Source: an uncultured Clostridia bacterium (GTDB lineage Bacteria; Bacillota; Clostridia; Christensenellales; UBA1242). Taken from it: DNA of 7,420 nt. Below are positions 1-6,342 of the stretch, in pieces. The stretch spans positions 1-7,420 of the forward strand of contig USJH01000052.1 of the NCBI GenBank assembly GCA_900554955.1, written 5' to 3'. The translations under genes were made by a program, and so were the position numbers. The notes under the pieces were generated by a model. It was given only the letters and a program-made list of their open reading frames with translations. It searched no databases and had not been told where the DNA came from. The number at the start of each line of letters is the position of its first letter. Position 1 is the first letter of the stretch.

Positions 1-2000
1 AGAATTGTTGTTGGTGCCATGAATGCAACTTGCTTTCCATCAACAATCGCCTTGAATGCCGCACGAAGTGCAACTTCAGTTTTTCCAAAGCCAACATCTC
101 CACAAAGGAGTCTGTCCATCACCTTTCCTTGTTCCATATCTTGCTTAATTTCGCTTATGGAAACAAGTTGATCTTCTGTTTCAGTATATGGAAAACTGTT
201 TTCAAATTCAACTTGAAGATCGGTGTCTTTGCTATAAGCAAATCCTTTCTTCTTTTCTCTTTCCGCATAAAGTGTTAAAAGGTCAAATGCAAGTTTTTTG
301 ACAGATTCTTTAACTTTCTCTTTAACTTTTGCAAATTCTTGACCACCAATTTTGCTCAGTCGTTTTGGAGCTTCTGCACCAGAAAACTTGTCAAGCATAT
401 TCATTTGGTCAATTGGAACATAAAGTTTGTCGCCATCACGATAACGAACAACAACATAGTCTTTTGTTCCGAAATTTCCAGAAAGTTTAGTCACACCTTC
501 GCATATGCCAATTCCGTGGAAACTGTGGACAACATAGTCGCCAACTTTTGGAATTGAAAACACGTTTGAACGTTGAATTTTAAGTTTATTTTCTTTCGCC
601 TTTCTTGGCAAAATGTCATAGGTTCCAAGAACAAAAATCTTTTCATCTGGCAGAATAAATCCCGATGCAAAAAGAAACGGAACAAGACAACTATTGCTTT
701 GACTTAACGTTTCAGGATTTGCAATTTCAAGTTCAACACCGCTGTTTAAAAGTGTTTTTTTCAAATATTCAGCATCTTGATTTGTTCCTGCAAATAAGAT
801 TGAACGATAGCCATCAAAATCATATTTTTTCAAGTCTTTCGCAAGAAGTGACAAATTGTGTGTATATCTTGAAACTGGTGACGACTTAATGTTTAAAATA
901 ACCTTCGGATTGAAAAATCTGTTTGTGTTTGTAATTTTTTGAAATGCAATTGAAATGTGATTTGAAAGCTCACTTAAAAAATCTGAAAAAGCAAAAGTGT
1001 TCCCAGTTTTTGAAAGCAAAGTGTTTTCTTTTTCAAGTCTTTTGATTTGTTCGGTTTTCTCCCTTTCAAACGAAACACACTCATCATAAACCATTTTGCA
1101 TTCATCAATCAAAACGACCGAGTCTTCAAGATAATCAAAAATTGAAGCTTTATTTTTGATAAGTGGAAAAATATAGTCAAGAGAAAAACCTGAAAGCCCA
1201 CTGTCAAGCTTGAACTTAAGGTCATTAATATTCTTCACATAGTCTTCTTTTGCAGTTCCATCTTCAAACTCTCTTTCAAGACATTTTGAAAGATATTTTT
1301 GAACAGATTCTTGTTCCCCATCTTCAAAGAAAACATTTGAGCAAGGCAAAACATCAATCGCTTTAACACTCTTGCCTTTTTTCATTGTTTGTCCATCAAG
1401 TTCGCAAATTGTTTCAATATATTGGTCAAAAAACTCCACACGATACATTGTGTCTGCTTGCATTGGAAAAACATCAAGAATATCACCACGAAGAGCAAAC
1501 TGACAAGGAGCAGAAACAAGCTCTTCTCGTTTATAGCCAGCTTTAACAAGTTTTTCAGCAAGAGCTGATGGCTCAATTTTTCCATCAACTTTAATTTTAA
1601 TAAGATTGTTTAAAATTGCACTTTTGCTTGGATAAAGTGAAAGAATTGCAGAAACCGGCAAAACTAAAACTTGAATTTCACCAGTTGCAAGACGTGAAAG
1701 AGTAGCAAGATTATCAATATTCGTCTCATTATTTTTAGCACGAGAAAAAGTGAAATTATCTGCCGAAGGTTTAAGCATCTGTGCTTTCTTTCCATAAATT
1801 GATTGAAACATTTCAAGAACTCTGCCCGCTGTCACAAAATCAGCCGTGACATAAACAAGTTTTTTCTTTAGCCCCGAAGAAATTGCAATTTTAAGAGGTT
1901 CGCAAGCACCAAAAATAGAGCCAGATTTTTCTGACTCCACCCTTCTATAAAATTCGGCATATTGCGAACTTAAATTTTTAATATCAAAATAGTTTTTCAT
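1..2000 (-). CDS. mfd: Transcription-repair coupling factor Mfd, N-terminal 666 residues (3' end outside window)
   Basis: The frame is open from ATG 2000 to the window edge. Mfd displaces RNA polymerase stalled at DNA lesions and recruits UvrA for excision repair; full proteins are about 1150 residues, so about 480 are missing here. Residues 1 to about 300 are the UvrB-like region, with ALRGDILDVFPM around R171. R171, R187 (YRVEFF) and F191 align with E. coli R165, R181 and F185, the UvrA-contact residues. The CarD-like RNA-polymerase-interacting domain begins near VGDYVVHSFHGIG (486-498) and continues through YVPIDQM. A Lys-rich relay-helix region (EFAKVKEKVKESVKKLAFDLL) leads into the translocase, where Walker A GDVGFGKTE is at 634-642. 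There is no clear Shine-Dalgarno before the start; the pth TAA ends one base upstream (TAA-A-ATG), so reinitiation after pth is likely. No frameshift was seen. Confidence 0.97.
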   Translation of the reverse strand, partial: MKNYFDIKNLSSQYAEFYRRVESEKSGSIFGACEPLKIAISSGLKKKLVYVTADFVTAGRVLEMFQSIYGKKAQMLKPSADNFTFSRAKNNETNIDNLATLSRLATGEIQVLVLPVSAILSLYPSKSAILNNLIKIKVDGKIEPSALAEKLVKAGYKREELVSAPCQFALRGDILDVFPMQADTMYRVEFFDQYIETICELDGQTMKKGKSVKAIDVLPCSNVFFEDGEQESVQKYLSKCLEREFEDGTAKEDYVKNINDLKFKLDSGLSGFSLDYIFPLIKNKASIFDYLEDSVVLIDECKMVYDECVSFEREKTEQIKRLEKENTLLSKTGNTFAFSDFLSELSNHISIAFQKITNTNRFFNPKVILNIKSSPVSRYTHNLSLLAKDLKKYDFDGYRSILFAGTNQDAEYLKKTLLNSGVELEIANPETLSQSNSCLVPFLFASGFILPDEKIFVLGTYDILPRKAKENKLKIQRSNVFSIPKVGDYVVHSFHGIGICEGVTKLSGNFGTKDYVVVRYRDGDKLYVPIDQMNMLDKFSGAEAPKRLSKIGGQEFAKVKEKVKESVKKLAFDLLTLYAEREKKKGFAYSKDTDLQVEFENSFPYTETEDQLVSISEIKQDMEQGKVMDRLLCGDVGFGKTEVALRAAFKAIVDGKQVAFMAPTTI
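1911..1937 (-). other. Terminator-like hairpin inside the 5' end of mfd
   Basis: On the minus strand GAGTCAGA (1930-1937) and TCTGGCTC (1918-1925) can pair over 8 bp, with one G-U wobble and an AAAA loop. TATTTTTGG follows. It begins 63 bases after the mfd start codon, at codons 22-28. In shape it resembles a weak intrinsic terminator, but translating ribosomes would normally prevent its folding. It may be chance. Confidence 0.2.
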
Positions 2001-2001
2001 T

Positions 2002-2562
2002 TTAATTGGATTTTTGCATGATATTTGCAAAGCTTTCACCTGAAATATACATCATTACAGCATCTTTTCCTTTTTCAATTCCTGCCAAAATGTTTTCTTT
2101 GTCACGGAAACGAGAAAGAACAAAATCTGCAAGATCCATGTGTTCTGGTGGTTTTCCGACCCCGATTCGAACACGTGGAAAGTCTGTTGTGCATATATAT
2201 TCGATAACACTTCTAAGTCCATTGTGTGTTCCAGCTGAGCCATGCTCTCGAACCCTTATTTTTCCAGGGACAAGATCAATATCATCACTAATTATAAGCA
2301 AATCTTTTGCTATGTCAATATTATATTTTTTGACAAGGCTTTTAACGGCAACGCCACTTGAATTCATGAAGGTTGTTGGTTTTGCCAAAATCACTTTTGT
2401 TCCATTAATGTTTGTTTCAGCAATCATGCTGTCACATTCTTTTTTTGTGCATGAAACCGAAAGTTCTTTGCAAACCGAGTCTATAACCATAAAGCCCATA
2501 TTGTGGTTTGTATTTTCAAACTCTTTTCCGATGTTTCCAAGCCCAATAACAAGTTTAGTCAT
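2002..2562 (-). CDS. pth: Peptidyl-tRNA hydrolase
   Basis: The 186-residue cytoplasmic enzyme cleaves the ester bond of peptidyl-tRNAs that drop off ribosomes and so recycles tRNA. The active-site set matches E. coli Pth: N10 in GLGN, catalytic H20 in NTNHNMGF, N67 in TTFMNSSG, D93 in SDDIDL, and N114 in GTHNGLRS. Length is the usual 185-195. Small departures from the commonest forms are GLGNIG instead of GLGNPG and GSAGTHNG instead of GSAGGHNG; neither removes a catalytic residue. The gene overlaps the glmU-like stop by 8 bases, and its TAA is one base before mfd, so translation of all three is probably coupled. The order GlmU-like, Pth, Mfd recalls Bacillus, where prs and ctc lie between glmU and pth; here those genes are missing from this spot. 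Confidence 0.96.
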   Translation of the reverse strand: MTKLVIGLGNIGKEFENTNHNMGFMVIDSVCKELSVSCTKKECDSMIAETNINGTKVILAKPTTFMNSSGVAVKSLVKKYNIDIAKDLLIISDDIDLVPGKIRVREHGSAGTHNGLRSVIEYICTTDFPRVRIGVGKPPEHMDLADFVLSRFRDKENILAGIEKGKDAVMMYISGESFANIMQKSN

Positions 2563-3718
2563 TATCTTCACCTGCCTCGCAAATTTTTATAACTTCACCA
2601 GGCATAACCTTTTGATTTTCAATAAGCTTAACACCGCCAAAAATTGTAACCATGTCACCAACACTTGAACCTTCTTCCATTGTTACAGGTTTTTCTTGGC
2701 TTCCCATAATGTGACAAGAAGATGCAATTGAAACTTTGTCTTTTGCCATCAAGAAATTGATAACATTATTTTTTCCAATGTTAGAGTTTTCACCAATAAT
2801 TGCATTTGAAATTATCGTGTCTTCCATTATGCTTGAATTATCTTTAATTGCTGTTTGTGAGCAAAGTTTTGCGCCACGAGCAATTTTGCAAGATGAATAA
2901 ACATATGCCCCATCAAGATATGCACCACAAATTTCAGCATCATTTCCAACTTTTGCATTCTTAAGCTCGCTGTTGTTTCCAATTTTAACATTTTCTCCAA
3001 CAACAGTGTCACCAGACAAACTCACAAAACTTCCGACAACTGTTCCTTTTCCAATTGTAACGTTTGCCTCAATATAAAGAGAAGATGGGTCTTTGAAATA
3101 TACCCCATTTTGACTATGAAAATCTACGATTCTGTTTTTAAGCATTTCGGTTATCAAATAAAGCTGACGATATGAAAGTGCCATCATGAAATCTTCTTCA
3201 TCAAAATAGTAAACTGAAGGAGAATATATTTCATCAACACGGCGAATATAATCAGTTTTAAAAACATAGCCACGAGTAAGTGGGCAAACATTAAGACCCT
3301 TTGTTTTTACAAAATCAAGAATATTTAAAATATTCTTTTTTGTGATAAGTGGAGTGTCTGAAAACAAAACCAAAGTATATTCTGCTTCACGAAGAAATGG
3401 TTTAATCACGTCTGCAACGGTTTGTTTTTCATGATCAAAGTGAATTAGAACCGGAGTTTCAGGGCAAGCTTTAACAACATATTCATACATCTTAAGCCCC
3501 AAAACATCAAGGTTATAACTTCCATTTTCCGCATTAAATTCTTTGCTGTCTTCAAGCAAAACAATGCAGTTTACACTCACATTTTCCTGGTCTCTTTTAA
3601 TGCTTTTTGCATATGGCTCTTTGCCTTCTGAAATAATTTTTAAATCAAGAAAATCTCCAGTTGTTTCTGGAGAACTATTTCTTGTTTCAGTTTCTGTATA
3701 ATTATATATTTTTTCCAT
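2555..3718 (-). CDS. Divergent GlmU-like protein (degenerate nucleotidyltransferase plus left-handed beta-helix)
   Basis: The frame encodes 387 residues against about 455 in GlmU, the bifunctional UDP-GlcNAc enzyme. Residues 50-125 resemble the start of the uridylyltransferase domain, including LVLFSDTPLI (116-125; GlmU has YGDVPLI with metal ligand Asp105). The segment GVYFKDPSSLYIEANVTIG (205-223) and later hexapeptide repeats (IG-x-x, VG-x-x, to about 370) match GlmU's linker and beta-helix. Catalytic parts are missing. The nucleotide loop GxGTRM...PK is replaced by EDSKEFNAENG, the E-x-N-x-G region is shortened, VNNR reads LSYR, and the acetyltransferase GHxxYxGD and NYDG segments are absent. 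A structural or regulatory role is possible but unproven. It occupies the glmU position before pth and mfd. The start is unsure: ATG 3718 lacks a nearby Shine-Dalgarno, while GTG 3580, preceded by AGGA, would give a family-like N-terminus. Its stop overlaps pth. Confidence 0.75.
   Translation of the reverse strand: MEKIYNYTETETRNSSPETTGDFLDLKIISEGKEPYAKSIKRDQENVSVNCIVLLEDSKEFNAENGSYNLDVLGLKMYEYVVKACPETPVLIHFDHEKQTVADVIKPFLREAEYTLVLFSDTPLITKKNILNILDFVKTKGLNVCPLTRGYVFKTDYIRRVDEIYSPSVYYFDEEDFMMALSYRQLYLITEMLKNRIVDFHSQNGVYFKDPSSLYIEANVTIGKGTVVGSFVSLSGDTVVGENVKIGNNSELKNAKVGNDAEICGAYLDGAYVYSSCKIARGAKLCSQTAIKDNSSIMEDTIISNAIIGENSNIGKNNVINFLMAKDKVSIASSCHIMGSQEKPVTMEEGSSVGDMVTIFGGVKLIENQKVMPGEVIKICEAGEDND
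2569..2573 (-). promoter_or_regulatory. Ribosome-binding site that decides the pth start
   Basis: AGGTG lies six bases before the ATG at 2562, which begins MTKLVIGLGN as expected for the family. An in-frame GTG at 2571 would use part of this same site as its start codon and add three residues; it is less likely. The chosen ATG shares ATGACTAA with the glmU-like stop. Confidence 0.65.
3646..3673 (-). terminator. Possible intrinsic terminator or attenuator downstream of tadA
   Basis: On the minus strand TCTCCAG (3667-3673) and CTGGAGA (3654-3660) form a perfect 7-bp stem with four G-C pairs and a 6-base loop. It is followed at once by TTTTCTT. The polarity fits minus-strand transcription, and the stem begins 87 bases after the tadA stop codon. 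It lies inside codons 16-22 of the glmU-like frame as annotated from 3718. It is therefore either an intragenic attenuator or evidence that the glmU-like gene really starts further down. The T-tract is interrupted by one C, so strength is uncertain. Confidence 0.4.
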
Positions 3719-3760
3719 AACTAAATTTTAATGCTAATTTTTTCCTTTGTTAAACATGTT

Positions 3761-4222
3761 TTAATTGTTTTTATGTTTTCTTTTTTCTCTAAAATAAGAC
3801 GAAACCAAATTTGAGCATTCTTCTTCAAGCACCCCGCCAATTACATTTGTTTTGTGATTCAGTTCTGCCCTTTGATTAACTTCTTCAAAAGAAATTGCAT
3901 TTTCCTTATTATTTTTTGCACCATAGTAAACTGTTTTAAGCCTTGCATTCAAAATTGCACCAGCACACATTAGACATGGTTCAAGCGTCACAAACATTTC
4001 ACAATCAAGAAGCCTGAAATCGTTCAAGACTTTACATGCTTTTTCAATTGCCAAAATTTCAGCATGAGCAACTGCATTTTTACTTGTTTCACGCTTGTTG
4101 AAAGCAGATGCAATGATTTTTCCATCTTTAACAATTACAGCACCAACCGGAACTTCATCGCTATCATATGCTTTTTTCGCAAGAGCAAGTGCTTTTTTCA
4201 TGAATTTCTGATTTTCTTCCAT
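3761..4222 (-). CDS. tadA: tRNA-specific adenosine-34 deaminase TadA
   Basis: The 153-residue protein deaminates adenosine 34 to inosine in tRNA-Arg(ACG), letting it read CGU, CGC and CGA codons. Zinc ligands are H53 (in H-A-E), C83 and C86 (EPCLMCAGA), and E55 is the proton shuttle. EVPVGAV (23-29) and N42 match the substrate pocket of the family. Length is near the usual 150-170. Counting from E. coli TadA (H57, C87, C90 correspond to H53, C83, C86), residue N104 in GAKNNKEN falls on E. coli Asp108, and the following KTGAAGS loop is replaced by KENAISF. The gene starts inside the M14 gene (59-base overlap). It is followed by 42 bases and then the glmU-like frame; a terminator-like hairpin lies about 90 bases past its stop. 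A related guanine or cytosine deaminase is less likely given the VTLEPCxMCAGA and LNH...GVL segments. Confidence 0.93.
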   Translation of the reverse strand: MEENQKFMKKALALAKKAYDSDEVPVGAVIVKDGKIIASAFNKRETSKNAVAHAEILAIEKACKVLNDFRLLDCEMFVTLEPCLMCAGAILNARLKTVYYGAKNNKENAISFEEVNQRAELNHKTNVIGGVLEEECSNLVSSYFREKRKHKNN

Positions 4223-5084
4223 GTTCACATTCCTTTGCAATTTTACTAAATTTTTTCAATAGATTTTTGTTTTGTTTCCAGATTTTTTCAAGGCAATTCT
4301 CACCAAGCGGGTGTGAAAGTTTGTCTGAGCCAACTTCAATTGTAACAGCTGGAATATTAAGTTTTTCAATGCACCAATCTTTATATCCACCACTGCTCGA
4401 ATTTTGTGCACTTACAATTTTATAGTGCGTTGCACTTTTCACGATTTTTGCAATCTTTTTGTCGCGTTTCAAATTTTCTTTGCGAGCAAAAAAGTCATAA
4501 TAGATTTCTTCACCTTTACAGTGATAACTTATCGTGAAAATCGGTTTGATTTTTTCTGTCAATGTTATAAGTGCTTTTGTGCACGGCTCACTGTTCGCGC
4601 TTTCTCCAACAAACCCGTGCGGTGAAGGATAAAACAAATTTGCTTTTCCAGTTCCCCACCTTGCATCAAAATTTGTGTTAAGATCAACCCCATTTGCATT
4701 TGCTTTATAAAGCGAAAAATCTTTGTTTTGATTGTTGATTTCAAGCAAAAATTTTCTTCTATTGCGACTTTTAACAGCCTTTAAACCTAAGGTTGCAATG
4801 TCTGCACCGTCTGGGTTTGAAAGCGGAACAAACACTAGATTTGGCATTTTTTGTTTTTTATATTTATCAAAATTATCAGAAATTTCTTCAATCATTTTGC
4901 AAACTAAATCGCAAGTGATGTGTTCACGTGCATGAATTGCCGCTTGAATTATCATGCTGTAAGGATTTCCAAAGTCAAAAACTACAGCATAAATTGGTTT
5001 TTCAAGCACACTTTTCCCAATAATTTCAATTTTCGAATGTTTAATTTCTTGTTTTAAAAACTCTTCAAGTTTAAAGCTATTCAT
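4164..5084 (-). CDS. M14-family zinc carboxypeptidase, cytoplasmic, probably on peptidoglycan peptides
   Basis: The 306-residue protein has the M14 zinc site: H51-A-R-E54 (HxxE) and third ligand H188 in SYHCKGEEIYYDF. The catalytic glutamate is E250 in VTIEVG. NPDG (90-93), SRNRRK (106-111) and NGVDLN-T-NF (131-139) are family landmarks. Classical carboxypeptidases have NRNF, with the Arg gripping the substrate C-terminus; Thr137 takes that place here. The string SYHxxGExIYY recalls bacterial gamma-D-glutamyl-diaminopimelate peptidases (MpaA, ENP types), so muropeptide trimming or recycling is the likely role (inference). There is no signal peptide and no LysM domain, so it should act in the cytoplasm. 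The start at 5084 follows AAGGTGGGGG (5091-5100), a G-rich Shine-Dalgarno. The last 19 codons overlap tadA in another frame and give an odd Cys/Ser/Lys tail that is unlikely to belong to the fold. The stop is TGA. Confidence 0.85.
   Translation of the reverse strand: MNSFKLEEFLKQEIKHSKIEIIGKSVLEKPIYAVVFDFGNPYSMIIQAAIHAREHITCDLVCKMIEEISDNFDKYKKQKMPNLVFVPLSNPDGADIATLGLKAVKSRNRRKFLLEINNQNKDFSLYKANANGVDLNTNFDARWGTGKANLFYPSPHGFVGESANSEPCTKALITLTEKIKPIFTISYHCKGEEIYYDFFARKENLKRDKKIAKIVKSATHYKIVSAQNSSSGGYKDWCIEKLNIPAVTIEVGSDKLSHPLGENCLEKIWKQNKNLLKKFSKIAKECEHGRKSEIHEKSTCSCEKSI
4231..4236 (-). promoter_or_regulatory. Ribosome-binding site that decides the tadA start
   Basis: AAAGGA lies eight bases before the ATG at 4222. 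An in-frame TTG at 4240 would put the start upstream of this site, and an ATG at 4201 would cut the N-terminal helix and has no comparable site. The site lies inside the 3' part of the M14 gene. Confidence 0.65.
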
Positions 5085-5124
5085 CTTTTTCCCCCACCTT
5101 ATAATATGAGAGAAAAGAAAAACT

Positions 5125-6330
5125 CTAACCTAAAAATCCGGAAATTAAAGTCAAAAGCCAAGAAGCACAAAGATATACAAGCGAAAATGTAAGCATTACA
5201 ACATATCCAACATTCACTTTCTTTTTCTGTTTTCCAGAGACGATGCCTTTTGTTTCAGCAATAGTTTCACCGTTTTGTTCGGTTTGAACTTCGCAGGCAA
5301 CTTCAGTTGGTTTGAAGTTTTGATCTTTCAATGCTTTTCTTTCTTTTTCAGCCTTGTCATATTCAGCATATTCATCTCTGTCAGCTTCATATTTTTTGAG
5401 CCAAGCAATGTCTTTAGCTGTCAAAGTATCTTTTTCTAAAAGAGCATCAAATTTTTCATGTTGCTTTTTCTCGTCACTCTTTCTAACCTTAATCATTCCA
5501 ACAATGCAAAGATAAATCAAATATCCAGCAATCGAAGCAATTGCAAGTCCAACAACCAAAGTTACAGCAAGAGAACCCCAAGATGGAATTTCTTCGGCAA
5601 CTTCACTTGCTCCTGTCGATTTTGCTTGCATGATATAAAGTGCAGTTACTGCATAAAAGTTGTTTAAAAAGTGAATTAAAACAGTAACCCAAATTGAACC
5701 AGTATAAACAAAAACATAGCCCAAAATCACACCCAAAATAAATTGATGAATTGTCTGATCAGGACCACCATGCATAAGCATGAAGATAAGCGCACTCATG
5801 AAAACCGCATAGGTTTTACCCTTTTCTCTCATTCCGTTTAAAATTGTTGCACGGAAAAGAGTCTCTTCAAAAACAGCAGGAACAACACACATTAAAAATA
5901 CAAAGAAAATATACATTCCAAAACTTGAAATGTTCATTGAACCAAGGCTTGACGTATATCCAAGTTTTTGAAGTGAATATACAAAAACATTTGTTAAAGA
6001 CGAGAAACCGAACATGCAAATTGCTGAAATCGCAACTGCCAAAAGTGCAGTTTTCCAGCTAAATTTTTTATTATAAGTTGTTGCTTTTACGAACTCTACA
6101 TTTCGAGTTGCAGAAACAATGATTGACGACACAATAAATACTGCCTCAACAGTGAACTGTGCAATAAAATATAGTGAAGGGTTAAAAATAATTTCTCTTC
6201 TAAAAATTGAAATTATAAGCGAACAAATAAGTTGCAAAATAATGAAACAAACACAGGCATAGCCCGCATCAAACAAATTAAACTGTTTTCTTTTAAGTCT
6301 TTTTTCAATTTTAACGGTTTTCTCTTCCAT
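5125..6330 (-). CDS. CPBP (Abi/CAAX-like) intramembrane metalloprotease with C-terminal tail
   Basis: The 401-residue integral membrane protein carries the three CPBP-family motifs in order: E155-E156-T-L-F-R160 (EExxxR), F183-xxx-H187 (FxxxH), and H220-F-L-N223-N224. These supply the glutamate and histidines of the metal-dependent active site known from Rce1-type CAAX proteases. Hydrophobic segments lie near residues 22-44, 52-74, 92-118, 136-156, 172-188, 195-215, 214-234 and 251-280. Bacterial members include prenyl-protein protease homologues, bacteriocin self-immunity proteins and regulators of unknown substrate; nothing here points to one of these. Residues 281-372 form a very charged, Lys/Glu-rich segment, followed by one more hydrophobic helix (about 375-398) that ends at the C-terminus. 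This tail is outside the usual CPBP core. A strong AAGGAG site supports the start. A 40-base gap separates it from the next gene. Confidence 0.88.
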   Translation of the reverse strand: MEEKTVKIEKRLKRKQFNLFDAGYACVCFIILQLICSLIISIFRREIIFNPSLYFIAQFTVEAVFIVSSIIVSATRNVEFVKATTYNKKFSWKTALLAVAISAICMFGFSSLTNVFVYSLQKLGYTSSLGSMNISSFGMYIFFVFLMCVVPAVFEETLFRATILNGMREKGKTYAVFMSALIFMLMHGGPDQTIHQFILGVILGYVFVYTGSIWVTVLIHFLNNFYAVTALYIMQAKSTGASEVAEEIPSWGSLAVTLVVGLAIASIAGYLIYLCIVGMIKVRKSDEKKQHEKFDALLEKDTLTAKDIAWLKKYEADRDEYAEYDKAEKERKALKDQNFKPTEVACEVQTEQNGETIAETKGIVSGKQKKKVNVGYVVMLTFSLVYLCASWLLTLISGFLG

Positions 6331-6336
6331 TTTCTT

Positions 6337-6342
6337 CTCCTT
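6337..6342 (-). promoter_or_regulatory. AAGGAG ribosome-binding site overlapping the upstream stop codon
   Basis: AAGGAG lies six bases before the CPBP ATG (6330). Its first two bases are the last two of the walJ-like TAA stop (6341-6343). Ribosomes finishing the walJ-like gene therefore stop directly on the next initiation site, consistent with coupled translation. Confidence 0.75.

Noticed and set aside
30..889. Several short open frames on both strands across the first 900 bases
   Set aside because: The whole stretch is covered by the mfd frame, which shows continuous Mfd homology up to the Walker A motif. The others are out-of-frame shadows.
2006..2668. Long open frame of 220 codons on the plus strand
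   Set aside because: It lies antisense to pth and the end of the glmU-like gene, where minus-strand protein motifs are clear. Its translation shows no recognisable fold and has no good ribosome-binding site. It is a shadow of codon bias.
3701..3706. TATAAT on the minus strand just inside the glmU-like frame
   Set aside because: No -35-like hexamer lies 16-18 bases upstream (the bases there are AAAATT), and the sequence is simple AT repeat.
3752..3761. Palindrome AAACATGTTT at the end of tadA
   Set aside because: Only ten bases, AT-rich, with no T-run or adjacent promoter boxes. This length is expected by chance in such sequence.
5101..5106. TATTAT as a -10 box before the M14 gene
   Set aside because: The best -35 (TTAGAG, 16 bases away) is poor, and a start there would fall on the Shine-Dalgarno. 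The gap is only 40 bases, so cotranscription with the CPBP gene is simpler.
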